A stretch of DNA of 64,000 nt from Candidatus Tectimicrobiota bacterium (GTDB lineage Bacteria > Tectomicrobia > Entotheonellia > Entotheonellales > Entotheonellaceae). The stretch lies in NCBI GenBank assembly GCA_026005175.1, contig BPKO01000014.1, positions 1-64,000 of the forward strand. Reading direction: 5' to 3'. The notes beneath the pieces are model-generated. The model was not told where the DNA came from, did no database searches, and was given only the letters and a program-made list of their open reading frames with translations. Both the position numbers and the translations under genes were made by a program. Of this stretch, positions 9,310 through 18,289 are shown in pieces; the stretch's first letter is position 1; the number at the start of each line of letters is the position of its first letter.

Positions 9310-10398
9310 CTAGGCAATCTGGTAGCGGGCGATGGCTTTGGCGTCGAAAGCCAGTCCCAGGCCGGGTCGCGACGGCGCCACCAGCTGGCCGTCCTCCAGG
9401 GCCGGCGTTTCCTCAAACAGCCGCAGCGTCCAGGGCATGTACTCCACGGTCAGGCCGTTGGGAATGGCGGCCACGAGGTGCACGTGGATTTCCGGCAGCA
9501 GGTGGCTGACCACCGGCACGTTGAAGGCTTCGGCCATCCCCGCCACTTTCATCCACGAGGTAATGCCGCCCACGCGCAGCAAGTCGATCATCACGATGTC
9601 CGCGGCCCGCGCTTCCAGCAGGTGCCGGAAGGGCCGGATACCGTAATGGTACTCGCCGGTGGCAATGGGGGTGGTGAGGGCGTCGGCCACCCGGGCCAGT
9701 CCCTGGTAGTCGTCGTGTGCCACCACGTCTTCGAGCCAGAAGAGGCGATAGGGCTCGAGGCGCCGCCCGATGGTGATGGCCTGGTTGACGTCCCACAGCT
9801 GGTTGATGTCGCACATGAGGTCGATGTCCTCGCCGATGGCCTGGCGCAGCACCCGCACCCGCTCTTCTTCGCGGGCTGGGGTGGGTTCGGCCCCCAGCTG
9901 CATCTTCATTTGCCGGAAGCCCATGCTGACCAGCCGCGGTCCGGCTTCGACCAGGTAGTCCATGGGGAAAGGACGCATGAGGGCCCCACTGGCGTAAGTG
10001 GGCACGCGGTCGCGGTGGCCTCCAAGCAGCACGTACAACGGCTGCTCCAGGAACTTTCCCTTGAGATCCCACAAGGCGATGTCGACAGCCGCCAGCGCCA
10101 AGGTGGCAATGCCGCCAGGACCGGCGCTGCTGGCCGCCTGGCGCAGCCTGGCCCCGAGGGCTTCGACGCGCAGCGGGTCTTCGCCAATGACCAGCGCCGC
10201 CAGGGCGTCGACCGCCGCCCGCAGGGCAGCGGTCAACGGTCCCCCAAAGAAGGTCAGGCCAATGCCGGTTAGGCCCTGGTCGGTTTCCAGCTCCAGGGTG
10301 ACAAACTCCCGCGTGGCATTGCCCACCGGGAGCCCCACCACCAAGGGATTGTCAGCCGGGGTTTGCAGCACGCGTGTCGTGGCCCGGGTGATTTTCAT
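9310..10398 (-). CDS. Mandelate racemase/muconate lactonizing enzyme family protein
   Basis: A 362-residue enolase-superfamily enzyme with an N-terminal capping domain and a C-terminal barrel. Metal ligands are visible in LMCDINQ (Asp), FWLEDVV (Glu) and IATGEYHYG (Glu), and the general base His lies near VVSHLLPEIHVHLV. The usual KxK acid-base pair reads KMQ (FRQMKMQLG), so the second Lys is replaced by Gln, which should change the chemistry. The start follows a strong AGGAGGGAGG ribosome site. It probably acts on a sugar acid or other carboxylate; gluconokinase lies divergently 141 bases away. The substrate cannot be named. Confidence 0.85.
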   Translation of the reverse strand: MKITRATTRVLQTPADNPLVVGLPVGNATREFVTLELETDQGLTGIGLTFFGGPLTAALRAAVDALAALVIGEDPLRVEALGARLRQAASSAGPGGIATLALAAVDIALWDLKGKFLEQPLYVLLGGHRDRVPTYASGALMRPFPMDYLVEAGPRLVSMGFRQMKMQLGAEPTPAREEERVRVLRQAIGEDIDLMCDINQLWDVNQAITIGRRLEPYRLFWLEDVVAHDDYQGLARVADALTTPIATGEYHYGIRPFRHLLEARAADIVMIDLLRVGGITSWMKVAGMAEAFNVPVVSHLLPEIHVHLVAAIPNGLTVEYMPWTLRLFEETPALEDGQLVAPSRPGLGLAFDAKAIARYQIA

Positions 10399-10475
10399 GC
10401 CGCCTCCCTCCTCGCGCGGAATCCTGCCGCCATCATAGCAAAGTGGCCAGGCAATGCCAGGCCAAAATCCCCCGC

Positions 10476-10504
10476 TTGGCCGCTCCCAGCACCTGTGGTA
10501 CGCT
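10476..10504 (+). promoter_or_regulatory. Putative promoter of gntK
   Basis: TTGGCC at 10476-10481 and TACGCT at 10499-10504 with a 17-base spacer, 35 bases before the gntK start. Matches to consensus are moderate. Confidence 0.35.
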
Positions 10505-10539
10505 TGCGCCTGCCCTGAAGCTCTCGTCGAGGCTGTCCC

Positions 10540-11043
10540 ATGCGTCCATCCCCGCCTTTGGTGTTGCTGCTCATGGGTGTGGCAGGGGCCGGCAAGACCA
10601 CCATCGGCCGCCTGCTGGCGCAGGAACTGGGCTGGCCCTTTGTCGACGGCGACGACCTGCATCCGCCTGCCAACGTCGACAAGATGCGCCGCGGCATTCC
10701 CCTCACCGATGCCGACCGCTGGCCGTGGCTGCAGGCCGTGCGGCGCTGCATCGAGGCGTACTTGGCCGAGGGGCAGAGCGCCGTTGTGGCTTGCTCGGCC
10801 CTCAAACAGGCCTATCGCGAGCTGCTGCAGCAGGGAGATGCGCGTGTGGTGCTGGTTTACTTACGGGGTGAGGAAGCGCTGCTGCGGCAGCGCCTGGCAG
10901 CGCGCCGCGGCCACTTCTTTGCGCCCCAGCTCCTGGCCAGCCAGCTGGCCGCCCTGGAGGCGCCACACGACGCCCTGGTGGTCGACGTGGCACTTCCGCC
11001 TCAGGAGATCGTGCGGACCATCCGCACCGCCCTGGGCCTGTAG
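10540..11043 (+). CDS. gntK: Gluconokinase
   Basis: A 167-residue P-loop kinase that phosphorylates gluconate to 6-phosphogluconate. The Walker A is GVAGAGKTTIG near residues 14-24, followed by the gluconokinase signature FVDGDDLHPPANVDKMRRGIPLTDADRWPWL and CSALKQAYRELL. The length matches the GntK/IdnK family. It sits between two enolase-superfamily genes that could be sugar-acid dehydratases, which supports a role in sugar-acid catabolism. It ends 8 bases from the convergent hemD stop. Confidence 0.93.
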   Translation: MRPSPPLVLLLMGVAGAGKTTIGRLLAQELGWPFVDGDDLHPPANVDKMRRGIPLTDADRWPWLQAVRRCIEAYLAEGQSAVVACSALKQAYRELLQQGDARVVLVYLRGEEALLRQRLAARRGHFFAPQLLASQLAALEAPHDALVVDVALPPQEIVRTIRTALGL

Positions 11044-11051
11044 GGGTTCTG

Positions 11052-11864
11052 CTACGGCGCCGTGCCTTGGCAGGCGGCGAGGAGGGCGTCCACCAGCCCG
11101 GCGATGGTGTACTCTGTGGCGACCGTATCCACGCGCAAGCCAAGCTCGCGGGCGGTGGCGGCGGTGATGGGCCCAATCGTTACCACCAGGGCGCGTGCGG
11201 CCAGGGAGCGGGCGCGCGCGGGGCCAAGCTGGCGAACGAAGTGGCGTACCGTGCTGCTGGCGGTAAAGGTGAGGACGTCCACACCGGCCTCAAGGGCGGC
11301 CAGGGCTTCAGGATCGGGGACGGCCGGAAGGGTGCGGTAGGCTGCCACTTCCACCACCTCGCCCCCGGCGGCCTGCAGGCGGGTGCGCAGCAGCGGCCGC
11401 GCCTGCGCCGCCCGCGGCAGCAAGAAGCGCTGTCCCCGCGGAGAAGGGATGGCCTCGAGCAAGGCCTCGGCCACGTAGCGCTCGGGCATGACGGCGACGT
11501 GCAGCCCCCGCGCTGCCAGGGCGGCCGCGGTGGCCGGGCCGATGGCGGCCAGGCGCACTTGGGATAGCGCCTGAGGGGACAAGCCTAGGGCCTGCAGGCG
11601 CTGGCAGACGTGAAGCACGCCATTGACGCTGGTGAACACCACCCAGTCAAACGTCGCCAGCTGGCGCAGGGCCGCGTCGAGCGCGGCATAGTTGTCCTCT
11701 GGAGGCACCAGGCAAAGGGTAGGGAAAAGAATCGGGACGGCACCCAGGGCGCGCAGGCGCTCTATTAGGTCCTGCGCCTGCTCCGGGGCGCGCGTCACCA
11801 GCACGCGCTTGCCCTGCAACGCCGCAGGGGAAAAGCCAACTGCCGCCGAAGGGGGACCGTTCAT
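11052..11864 (-). CDS. hemD: Uroporphyrinogen-III synthase
   Basis: A 270-residue two-domain enzyme that cyclises hydroxymethylbilane to uroporphyrinogen III in tetrapyrrole synthesis. Landmarks are GKRVLVTRAPEQAQDL at the start, DWVVFTSVNGV, AIGPATAAALAARGL, and in the second domain DVLTFTASSTVRHF and TIGPITAATARELGL. An upstream in-frame ATG at 11948 would add 28 unrelated residues; the start at 11864 follows a GAGAGGA ribosome site and has a promoter-like site upstream. No other haem gene is adjacent. Confidence 0.93.
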   Translation of the reverse strand: MNGPPSAAVGFSPAALQGKRVLVTRAPEQAQDLIERLRALGAVPILFPTLCLVPPEDNYAALDAALRQLATFDWVVFTSVNGVLHVCQRLQALGLSPQALSQVRLAAIGPATAAALAARGLHVAVMPERYVAEALLEAIPSPRGQRFLLPRAAQARPLLRTRLQAAGGEVVEVAAYRTLPAVPDPEALAALEAGVDVLTFTASSTVRHFVRQLGPARARSLAARALVVTIGPITAATARELGLRVDTVATEYTIAGLVDALLAACQGTAP

Positions 11865-11897
11865 CGCTGCCGTCCTCTCGCAAAAGCTGCTGACTCC

Positions 11898-11926
11898 ATG
11901 ATAAACGGCCCGGCGGCGCCTGTCCA
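11898..11926 (-). promoter_or_regulatory. Putative promoter of hemD
   Basis: On the minus strand TGGACA (11926-11921) and TATCAT (11903-11898) are spaced by 17 bases; each matches five of six consensus positions. The -10 lies about 34 bases before the chosen hemD start, which supports that start. Confidence 0.5.
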
Positions 11927-11978
11927 GCGGTGGCCAGGCCCAGGACATGACCGGCCTGCCACCGCGCTGGCGTGAGGG

Positions 11979-12251
11979 TTACTTTACCGCTTTGCCCGCC
12001 AGGGCAATGGCCTCCCCGGCAGCAATGACGGCGTCGGCGTGGCTGCCAGTGTCGTGCAGCTGCTGCGCCTCGGCACAGCCTTGCTTGGCCTGCGCCACCA
12101 TCGCCTGGTCAGCTTGGGCGTTCTTTTCCAGCTTGGCGACCAGCGCGTTGCACTCGCTCACCAGGCGCGGGCAGTGATAGGCCAGAGCCGGCGCGGCAAA
12201 CAGCGCAAGAGCCACCACCACGAGTAAGGCACGCAGGACATACCGCCGCAT
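11979..12251 (-). CDS. Small secreted protein of unknown function
   Basis: A 90-residue protein with a clear Sec signal peptide: MRRY, a hydrophobic core VLRALLVVVALALF and an APALA cleavage site, leaving a mature protein of about 66 residues that begins near Tyr25-His-Cys. The mature part is predicted helical, Ala/Gln-rich and has three Cys (YHCPRL, SECN, QGCAEA). It resembles no family I can name. A short perfect inverted repeat (GCCCGCG-A-CGCGGGC, 12272-12286) lies in its leader. A periplasmic or secreted location is inferred from the signal peptide. Confidence 0.7.
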   Translation of the reverse strand: MRRYVLRALLVVVALALFAAPALAYHCPRLVSECNALVAKLEKNAQADQAMVAQAKQGCAEAQQLHDTGSHADAVIAAGEAIALAGKAVK

Positions 12252-12409
12252 GGGTTTTCTCCTTGCTGAGGGCCCGCGACGCGGGCACGTTCTCCCCTGT
12301 CACTAGTAAGGAACGTCGCCGGCAGGCGATTGGATGCGTGGGTGTGGCACGGCGCCTTCAGAGGCGCTAGACTTTCGTCACCGTGAGCCCGGAAAGGAGA
12401 GGGTGGCGT

Positions 12410-12913
12410 ATGGGTCGTGAGGAGCAAGTCCGTCCGCCGGTTGGCGATGTGGAAACCCCTGCGGCGCTTGAGCCGCTGGTGGCCCGCTTGCAGGAGCTGC
12501 TGCAGCAACTTGAAGCCCTGCAGCACGAACTAGGGCCGTACTTCGAGCGGCTGGCGGCCGTTGACTGGCAGGCGCTGGCGCGTGAAGGCAAGCTGGCCGG
12601 CATTCCCCGCTTGTCGATCGAGCGCACCCTGCTCGACGCCCGGCAAGTGCTGGCCAGTGGCCTGCGCGAGCTGGCCGAAGAGCTGCGCCTGGTGCGCGAG
12701 GGCTATCCCGGGGTGGGGCGCCAGCGCCTCGACGCTGCTGCGCGCCTGCGTTCGGTGATTCGCCGCTATGTTGACGCGCCTGCCGATATCCGCACCCGCC
12801 ACCAGCGTCTGGTGGCCTGGGTGGCGCAGATCGACGAGGCCCTGCGCCAGCGTGGCGACACGCCCCTGTCGGCGCAGCTCGCCGCTGCAGAGCCTGACCG
12901 TCCTACCTCGTAA
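12410..12913 (+). CDS. Hypothetical helical protein
   Basis: A 167-residue soluble protein rich in Leu, Glu, Arg and Ala, with long predicted helices and likely coiled-coil stretches (LVARLQELLQQLEALQHEL; ASGLRELAEELRLVREGY). No catalytic motif is visible and I do not recognise the family. The ATG at 12410 is preferred over an in-frame ATG 27 bases upstream because an AAAGGAGAGGG ribosome site precedes it. It ends 12 bases before an enolase-superfamily gene on the same strand, so the two may be cotranscribed. Confidence 0.65.
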   Translation: MGREEQVRPPVGDVETPAALEPLVARLQELLQQLEALQHELGPYFERLAAVDWQALAREGKLAGIPRLSIERTLLDARQVLASGLRELAEELRLVREGYPGVGRQRLDAAARLRSVIRRYVDAPADIRTRHQRLVAWVAQIDEALRQRGDTPLSAQLAAAEPDRPTS

Positions 12914-12925
12914 AGGAGCACGCCG

Positions 12926-14032
12926 ATGCGTATTACCGACGTTGAGGTCCACGTCTATGCTTGGCCGCGACCCAAGCCGATCCGTAACGGCAAGTACACC
13001 TACACCACGGTGGTGTTCAACCTGGTGCACGTGCGCACCGACGAAGGGCTCACCGGCATTGGCTGGGGTGGGGCCACAGCGTCTACGCGCCCCGGGGAGG
13101 TGTTCCGCAGCCTGGTAGAGCACTTTAAAGTCGCCCTCATCGGTGCCGATCCCTTCACCTATCGCCGCCTTTGGGCCAACATGTGGCTGCCCAAAATCGT
13201 TGGCCGCCGCGGCCTCACCACGCAGGTGCTCAGCGCTATCGACATTGCCCTGTGGGACCTCATGGGAAAAGCGGTGGGCCAGCCGGTGGCCAAACTGCTT
13301 GGCGGCTACACCGATCGCATCCCGGCCTACATCGCCGGCGGCTACTATGAGGAGGGCAAAGGCCTGAAGGAGCTGGCACGCGAAATGGAAGAAAACCTGG
13401 CCCTGGGCGCCAAAGCGGTGAAAATGAAAATCGGGGGCGCTTCGATTGCCGAGGACGTGGAGCGGGTGCGCGTGGTCCGTGAGACCGTTGGCCCGCAAGT
13501 CAAGCTGCTGGTGGATGCCAATAACGCCTACAGCGTTCATGAGGCCATCGCCATTGCCCGCAAGCTTGAGCCCTACGACGTTTTCTGGTTCGAGGAGCCG
13601 GTTGCCCCCGACGATTACCGCGGCCATGCCCGAGTGGCGCGGGCAACGACCATCCCGGTGGCTACGGGGGAAAACGAGTACACCCGCTACGGGTTTCGCG
13701 ACCTTATCGCCCACGAGGCGGCGGCCATCCTTAACCCCGACGCCCAGATCCTCGGCGGCATCACCGAATTCATGCAGGTGGCAGCCCTCGCGGCTGCGCA
13801 CGACTTGCCCATTGCGCCGCACGGGGCGCAGGAAATTCACGTCCACCTGGTGACGGCAATTCCCAATGGATTGCTGCTAGAGGTGTATCGCGAGACCGTG
13901 GATCCGCTGCGCAGTCAGATCTTCACCGAGCCCTTGCGCCTGGACAAGAACGGCTACGTCCGCGTCCCCGACCGCCCTGGTCTGGGGGTAGAGCCCAACT
14001 ACGAGCTGCTGCAGCGCTACCGGGTGGCATGA
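12926..14032 (+). CDS. Mandelate racemase/muconate lactonizing enzyme family protein
   Basis: A 368-residue enolase-superfamily enzyme. The barrel has an intact KxK (AVKMKIGGASIAED), metal ligands in LLVDANNAY (Asp), FWFEEPVAPDD (Glu) and VATGENEYTR (Glu), and the catalytic His in IAPHGAQEIHVHLV. These fit the mandelate racemase subgroup acting on a carboxylate substrate such as a sugar acid. AAAGGAG precedes the ATG. The stop overlaps the SNF2 helicase start as ATGA. It differs from the homologue at 9310-10398, which has lost the second Lys. Confidence 0.88.
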   Translation: MRITDVEVHVYAWPRPKPIRNGKYTYTTVVFNLVHVRTDEGLTGIGWGGATASTRPGEVFRSLVEHFKVALIGADPFTYRRLWANMWLPKIVGRRGLTTQVLSAIDIALWDLMGKAVGQPVAKLLGGYTDRIPAYIAGGYYEEGKGLKELAREMEENLALGAKAVKMKIGGASIAEDVERVRVVRETVGPQVKLLVDANNAYSVHEAIAIARKLEPYDVFWFEEPVAPDDYRGHARVARATTIPVATGENEYTRYGFRDLIAHEAAAILNPDAQILGGITEFMQVAALAAAHDLPIAPHGAQEIHVHLVTAIPNGLLLEVYRETVDPLRSQIFTEPLRLDKNGYVRVPDRPGLGVEPNYELLQRYRVA

Positions 14033-16924
14033 GGGAGACAACCCACAGGATACAAGCGCTATTTGCCTCGGTGCGCCAGGCTTGCGCGCCGTCGGTCTGG
14101 TCCCGCGGCGTAGAGCTCAGCCGCCACGGCGTGGTGGTGACCGCCGAGGGCGAGGAAGTGGTGTGCAGCGTCGCCGTGCGCCCCGGCGCGGCTTATGCCA
14201 CGGTGACCCTGTGGCCAGAAGAAGTCGACTGGTCTTGTGCCTGCCACAGTACGGAGGAAGTATGCGTCCACGTGGCGGCGGCGGTGATTGCGCTGCGCCA
14301 CCGCCAGGCCGCGCCGGCAGCGCCACCGGCGCGGCTGCGCTATCGTTTTTCCCGTACCCCGCAGGGACTCCGCTTTGCCCGCTTCTTGGTGCGTGGAGAG
14401 ACGGAGCAGGTGCTGGAGACGTCTTTAGCGGCGCTGCTCGCCGGGCGGGTGGCCGGCCCTGCGGTGGTGGTGACGGCGGCCGACGAGGCGGTGGAGCGGC
14501 TCCTGCAAGGCTGGCGCCAGGGTCACGTGCCGCGCGAGCGATGGCCGGCGCTGCTGGCCGCCCTGGCGCCGTGCCCCGAAGTGTACCTGGACGAGATGCC
14601 CATTCGCACCACGGCGACTCCGGTGCTGCCGCGCCTCTGTCTCGTGGAGCGACACCACGGCTTTGCCCTCGTGCTGCAGCCTGACCCGCAGGTGACCGAG
14701 GTGTTTGCCAACGGCGCGGTGCTGTGCGGCACGACCCTGCGTCCACTGGGGGAGCCCCCCCTTACTGCGCGCGAGCGGGCTTTGCTGGCCCAAGGCTGGT
14801 TCTTTGCCCCGGAACAGGTGGCGGAGCTGGTCAACGAGGTACTGCCGTCGCTGCAGAAGCGCCTCACCGTAGAAGTACACACGGCCCGGCTGCCGCGCCA
14901 CGCTGCCGTGCCACCGCGTCTGGTGCTGGAGCTACGCCGTGAAGGGGAGGCGCTCCTGGTCTGGCCGCTGCTCGTCTACGGCGAGCCGCCCCTGGCGCGC
15001 GTAGAGGAAGGGCGCCTCGTGCACCTAGGCGGAGACGTGCCCCGGCGCGACTTGCCGGCCGAGCGCGCCCTGGTCCAGCGGCTGCAGCGCCAGCTTGGCC
15101 TCCAAATCGGAGAGCTGGCACGTTTCACCGGCGAGGCGGCGGTGCACTTCGTGCAGCGCTTGCGCTTTTGGGAAGGAGAAATTCGCGGGGATGCCCACCA
15201 GGCGTTTGCGCTCACGCCGCCTTTGGTGCCGCGACTGCAGCTCGATCCTGCCGCCTTTGACCTCACCTTTGCTGTGCCCGGTACGGGGCAACGCGTTGAG
15301 GCCAGCACGGTGCTGCGTGCCTGGCAGGAGGGCAAGACCCTGCTCCCCTTGCCCGGCGGAGCCTGGGCGCCGCTGCCGGTAGACTGGCTGCAGCGCTTTG
15401 GCCCCCAAGTCGCCGACTTGCTGGCTGCTCGCACGGCCAGCGGGGCCCTGCCTTCCTGCCTGCTGCCCGACTTGGCCCGCCTCTGCGACGCCTTGCAGCA
15501 ACCGCGGCCGCCGCAACTTAAGGCCTTGCAAGCGCTGCTTGAAGGGCAGGGGCGCCTGCCGGAGGTGCCCTTGCCGCCCGACTTGCGAGTCTCGCTGCGT
15601 CCCTACCAGCGTCTGGGGGTCAACTGGCTGGTGTGGCTGCGGCGCGCCGGCCTTGGGGCGCTGCTGGCCGACGACATGGGACTGGGCAAGACCCTGCAGG
15701 CCCTGTGTGCCATCGAGGGCCGCACGCTGGTGGTGATGCCCACCAGCGTGCTGTCGAGCTGGATCGACGAAATCGCCCGCTGCCGCCCTGGCCTGCGCTA
15801 TGCCGTCTATCACGGCATGCCGCGCCGCCTCGACCCGGCGGCCGAGGTGGTCCTCACCACGTACGCCATCCTGCGGCGCGACATCGAGGTGCTGGCCGCC
15901 GAGCCCTGGGATACGGTGGTGCTTGACGAAGCCCAAACGATCAAAAACCCCGACAGCCAAATTGCGGCGGCGGCCTACCGCCTGCAAGCACGTTTCCGCT
16001 TGGCCTTGACGGGCACGCCGGTGGAGAATCGCCTCGAAGAGCTGTGGAGCCTCATGCAGTTCCTCAACCCCGGCCTGCTCGGCAGCCGGCAGGATTTTGC
16101 CCGCCGCTACGTCGGTCCTATTGCCGCCGGGCAGGCGGAAGTGGCGGCGCGCTTGCGGGCCCGCTTGCAGCCCTTCGTGCTGCGCCGGCGCAAGCAAGAA
16201 GTGGCCGCCGAGCTGCCGCCTCGCATCGAAGTGGTGCGCCGCTGCCAGCTGAGCGAGGCAGAACGCCGGGTGTATGCCGCCGTGCTGGCCGCCACACGGC
16301 AGGAGGTGGTGCAGCGTTTGCAGGAAGGCGGCAGCGTCCTTGCAGCCCTCGAAGCCCTGCTCCGCCTGCGCCAGGCCTGCTGCCACCCGGCGCTGGTGCC
16401 CGGGCAGCAAGCCACCACCTCGACCAAAGTAAGCGTGCTGGTGGAAGCGCTGGAGGCAGTGGTGGCGGGGAGAGCACAAGGCCCTGGTTTTCTCGCAGTG
16501 GACGACCTTGCTCGACCTCATCGAGCCCGAACTGCGCGCTGCCGGCCTTGCATACCTGCGCCTCGACGGTCGCACCCGGGACCGCGCGGCCGTGGTGCGG
16601 CGCTTTCAGGACGCCAGCGGGCCGCCGGTGCTGCTCGTTTCTCTACGTGCCGGCGGCTTTGGCCTCACGCTGACCGCCGCGGACCACGTCTTCTTGCTTG
16701 ATCCCTGGTGGAATCCGGCCGTCGAGATGCAGGCGGCCGACCGTGCCCACCGCCTGGGCCAGCGACGGCCGGTGGTGGTCTACCGCCTGGTGGCCGCAGA
16801 CACCGTGGAAGAGCGCATCCTCGCCCTGCAGGCACACAAGCGCGCTCTGAGTACCGCCGTCCTCTCCGAACGCGACGCAGCCCCTGCCCTGACGCGCGAG
16901 GACTTGCTGGCGCTGCTGGCATGA
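14029..16924 (+). CDS. SNF2-family helicase with SWIM zinc finger, split by a frameshift
   Basis: The N-terminus has a SWIM zinc finger (Cys70-x-Cys72 in SCACH, then VCVHVA). The SNF2 ATPase core begins near residue 520: [11 protein letters not shown], Walker A DDMGLGKT near residues 548-555, DEAQ box [12 protein letters not shown] and [20 protein letters not shown]. The C-terminal helicase lobe ([57 protein letters not shown]) continues in another frame from about 16471. One surplus base there explains the break; the joined protein would have about 964 residues. Both halves look intact. It probably remodels protein-nucleic acid complexes; its partner is unknown. Confidence 0.9.
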
Positions 16925-16940
16925 CCCCAGGCGCCACACC

Positions 16941-17120
16941 TCAGGCGGTTTCGTCGTAGACGATTTTGATCACGTCGCGCTTGTTGATCTGGGCCACCAG
17001 CGAGCCGTTGCTGTAAATGCGCACGTTGTTGGGCCGCGAGTCGTCGACTCGGGTGATGTCTCTGTACACGCGCTGCTCGCCGTTGCGCAGGTGAAAGATA
17101 ACCGTCTTTGCTTTGCTCAT
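16941..17120 (-). CDS. Small hypothetical protein, 59 residues
   Basis: The ATG at 17120 follows GAAGGAGGAG at good spacing, so the gene is very likely real despite its size. The protein is soluble and beta-rich (KTVIFHLRNGEQRVY, NNVRIYSNGSLVAQINKRDVIKIVYDE), suggesting a small barrel. It has no cysteine or signal peptide. I do not recognise the family. It converges on the SNF2 helicase and stands alone. Confidence 0.65.
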   Translation of the reverse strand: MSKAKTVIFHLRNGEQRVYRDITRVDDSRPNNVRIYSNGSLVAQINKRDVIKIVYDETA

Positions 17121-17196
17121 TCTGGCTCCTCCTTCACGGGCCCAACGCGAGGTCCTTCCGGACGCCCCCGTGCGGGGTGCCGGGTGCGGTCTGAAG

Positions 17197-17225
17197 GTGA
17201 CAGAAGGTGGGAGCAACCCTATATT
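17197..17225 (+). promoter_or_regulatory. Putative promoter of manA
   Basis: GTGACA at 17197-17202 and TATATT at 17220-17225 are spaced by 17 bases and each matches five of six consensus positions. The -10 lies about 60 bases before manA. The rest of the 164-base gap holds nothing else recognisable. Confidence 0.5.
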
Positions 17226-17284
17226 TGTACTGAACTTGTTTTTGGCCTTGCAACTGCGGCCAGGCGCCGCCCGGAGGGCGCAGG

Positions 17285-18289
17285 ATGGACTTGTATCCGC
17301 TGACGTTTGTTCCCCTCTTCAAAGCGCGCGTCTGGGGTGGGCGCCGTCTGGCTTCCCTTTACGGCAAGCCTTTGCCTCCCGGGGTTCGGGTCGGTGAATC
17401 CTGGGAAATTGCCGACCGCCCCGGCGACGAGAGCGTGGTGGCCAACGGCCCTCTAGCGGGAAAATCGCTGCGCTGGCTCATGGTGCATGCCCCTGAGGCG
17501 CTGCTGGGCCGGGCACGGCCCCTACGCGGGCGCTTTCCGCTGCTCGTCAAGCTCCTCGATGCCCACGACCGCCTCTCGGTGCAGGTGCACCCGCCGGCGC
17601 CGGTGGCTGCCCGCCTCGGCGGCGAGCCCAAAACCGAGATGTGGTTCGTCACCCACGCCGAGCCCGGCGCCGAGCTCTTCGTGGGCTTGCGGCGCGGGGT
17701 AAGCCGCGAGCGTTTTGTTGCCGCGCTGGCCGCGGGAAAGGTGGCCGAGTGCCTGCACCGCGTCGAGGTGCGGGAAGGTGATGCCATGCTGGTGCCCAGC
17801 GGCCGCGTGCACGCCATTGGCGCCGGCAGCGTGCTCTTTGAGATTCAGGAAAACGCCGACACCACGTACCGCGTCTTCGACTGGAACCGCCTGGGCCTGG
17901 ACGGCCGCCCCCGTGCGTTGCACATTGCGCAGTCCCTGGCCAGCATCGACTTTGACGACCACGAGCCGCCGCTGCTGCGCCAGGAACCCGGCAGCGCAGC
18001 AGCCGGCCGGCGCCTGCTCGCTGCGGCGCCCAGCTTTCGCGTTGAGTACTGGCCTTTTGTCGCCGGCGTCCCACAGGCCCTGGCGCTCGAGGCCTGCGTG
18101 GCCCTGCTCGCCGTGGTGCGCGGGGCGCTGCAGGTGGTGGCGCCCCACGGCGAAGTCACCCTCTCGGCCGGCACCTGCTGCCTGCTGCCGGCGTGCTGTG
18201 ATCCCGTGCGCGTCGTGCCGCGCCGCGACGGCGCTTTTCTCCTCGCCCGCCCTGCCGTAGAAAGCGGCTCAAGCGAGGCTTTGCCCTAG
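17285..18289 (+). CDS. manA: Mannose-6-phosphate isomerase, class I
   Basis: A 334-residue cupin-fold zinc enzyme that interconverts mannose 6-phosphate and fructose 6-phosphate. Features include ARVWGGRRLASLYGK and GESWEIADRPGDES at the start, the zinc-binding SVQVHPPA...EPKTEMW, and LVPSGRVHAIGAGSVLFEIQENADTTYRVFDW. A ribosome site GGAGGGCGCAGG precedes ATG. The 3' end overlaps by about 22 bases the convergent surE once its frameshift is corrected. Confidence 0.92.
   Translation: MDLYPLTFVPLFKARVWGGRRLASLYGKPLPPGVRVGESWEIADRPGDESVVANGPLAGKSLRWLMVHAPEALLGRARPLRGRFPLLVKLLDAHDRLSVQVHPPAPVAARLGGEPKTEMWFVTHAEPGAELFVGLRRGVSRERFVAALAAGKVAECLHRVEVREGDAMLVPSGRVHAIGAGSVLFEIQENADTTYRVFDWNRLGLDGRPRALHIAQSLASIDFDDHEPPLLRQEPGSAAAGRRLLAAAPSFRVEYWPFVAGVPQALALEACVALLAVVRGALQVVAPHGEVTLSAGTCCLLPACCDPVRVVPRRDGAFLLARPAVESGSSEALP

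Noticed and set aside
12530-13846. Long minus-strand open frame of 438 codons
   Set aside because: It lies antisense to the hypothetical protein and the enolase-family gene at 12926-14032, with no domain and a His/Gly/Arg-rich composition typical of GC-rich shadows.
15025-16575. Long minus-strand open frame of 516 codons
   Set aside because: It is antisense to the SNF2 helicase and encodes no recognisable domain.
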